Positions 14,414 through 14,799 of a stretch of DNA of 14,799 nt are shown here, piece after piece. The notes below the pieces were generated by a model, which worked only from the letters and a program-made list of their open reading frames with translations, had not been told where the DNA came from and searched no databases. This DNA is from an uncultured Oscillibacter sp. GTDB taxonomy: Bacteria; Bacillota; Clostridia; Oscillospirales; Oscillospiraceae. The stretch is taken from positions 1 to 14,799 of the forward strand of contig CAJKKQ010000037.1 of the NCBI GenBank assembly GCA_905200545.1, in the 5' to 3' direction. Made by a program: the position numbers and the translations under genes. Position 1 is the first letter of the stretch; every line of letters begins with the position of its first letter.

Positions 14414-14478
14414 TTTCAAACTCTTACGAAACATTTAACCCTGGTTTTATTTGATTTTTTTACATTTTTCAAACTCTT
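14414..14478. repeat. 12-base direct repeat upstream of the phosphatase promoter
   Basis: TTTCAAACTCTT occurs at 14414-14425 and again at 14467-14478, 53 bases apart (about five helical turns), both upstream of the phosphatase -35. The arrangement is suggestive of paired activator sites. It does not resemble the Pho box that I know from Bacillus. Confidence 0.55.
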
Positions 14479-14581
14479 GAACTAGATTTAAAAAACGACT
14501 TAACCGAAGCTGCGGTTCCGGTCATCCGGCGGCTTTGGCCTGCCAAACCAGACGTATGCAATGAGCGCTTGCAAAAATCAA

Positions 14582-14614
14582 GAATGGGAGCTGTCCAAAG
14601 GACAGCTCCCATTC
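14582..14614 (-). terminator. Terminator of glutamate dehydrogenase
   Basis: Two 15-base perfect arms (14582-14596 and 14600-14614) with a 3-base loop are followed on the minus strand by TTGATTTTTG. It lies about 70 bases after the gdhA stop codon. Confidence 0.88.
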
Positions 14615-14683
14615 CAATCCTATACTTTGTTTTTCAGGCAGGTTCTCCAACTGCCGCATGATTCCCGGCAAAACCCGAACCGC

Positions 14684-14799
14684 TTAGAATACGCCCTGGG
14701 CCATCATGGCGTCAGCCACCCGCTGGAAGCCTGCGATGTTGGCGCCGGCCACCAGGTTGTACCCCAGTCCATACTGCTCCGCCGCGTCCACGCTCATCT
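14684..14799 (-). CDS. gdhA: Glutamate dehydrogenase, C-terminal end (truncated by window edge)
   Basis: Only the last 38 codons are present (ending YGLGYNLVAGANIAGFQRV, then ADAMMAQGVF and TAA). The segment GANIAGFxxVADAMxAQG is the highly conserved C-terminus of hexameric glutamate dehydrogenase, which interconverts glutamate with 2-oxoglutarate and ammonia. The N-terminal dimerisation and NAD(P)-binding domains are outside the window, so cofactor preference cannot be judged. It ends with its own strong terminator and is probably transcribed separately from the phosphatase gene. Confidence 0.92.
   Translation of the reverse strand, partial: MSVDAAEQYGLGYNLVAGANIAGFQRVADAMMAQGVF

Larger units (their letters stand above)
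14322..14683. other. Intergenic region between gdhA and the phosphatase gene
   Basis: These 362 bases hold no gene that can be supported. From left to right they contain the phosphatase promoter (14379-14407), two copies of a 12-base direct repeat (14414-14425 and 14467-14478), an AT-rich stretch (about 14410-14495), about 85 bases with nothing recognisable, and the gdhA terminator (14582-14614). Confidence 0.7.

Noticed and set aside
14431..14470. Possible Pho box (TTAACA-like repeats) before the phosphatase gene
   Set aside because: Only single TTTACA-like and TTTAACC-like hexamers are seen, on the plus strand rather than as spaced direct repeats in the coding orientation.

Overview
The window is GC-rich, with dense short-spaced genes, strong AGGAGG-type ribosome binding sites, a clostridial-type crotonase, an FMN-riboswitch riboflavin operon and a surface phosphatase carrying S-layer-homology (SLH) repeats. 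Together these suggest a high-GC gut Clostridia member, plausibly Oscillospiraceae (Flavonifractor-like). That placement is inference; no rRNA or other taxonomic marker is present. No tRNA, CRISPR array, insertion sequence or phage gene was seen.

Left part (1-4310): a sigma-54 module. On the minus strand are a crotonase (crt) and the start of a propionate-type CoA-transferase. Divergently on the plus strand are a PAS-AAA+-HTH enhancer-binding protein and, overlapping it by 4 bases, rpoN, the gene for sigma-54 itself. The 424-base divergent region holds a -24/-12 sigma-54 promoter facing crt and three copies of a palindrome (CTATTCA-N4-TGAATAG) placed like activator sites. Two of them flank and overlap a vegetative promoter for the regulator. 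The layout suggests a nearly self-contained circuit in which an activator and its own sigma factor switch on acyl-CoA fermentation genes and control themselves. This is the most interesting part of the window.

Middle (4260-7290): a bidirectional terminator; a DegV-family lipid-binding protein on minus; then a divergent marR-MATE efflux pair on plus, ending in a second bidirectional terminator.

Right-middle (7310-11080): a complete riboflavin operon on minus (ribD-ribE-ribBA-ribH). It starts from a near-consensus promoter, passes through an FMN riboswitch, and has two terminator-like hairpins in the leader. An 8-base segment of the aptamer can pair with the second terminator, giving a simple antitermination model.

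Right (11124-14799), all on minus: a YibE/F-type membrane protein; a secreted purple-acid-phosphatase-like metallophosphoesterase with C-terminal SLH repeats, with its own promoter and an upstream pair of 12-base direct repeats; and the C-terminal end of glutamate dehydrogenase followed by a strong terminator. Long open frames antisense to these genes are GC-driven shadows and are not annotated.
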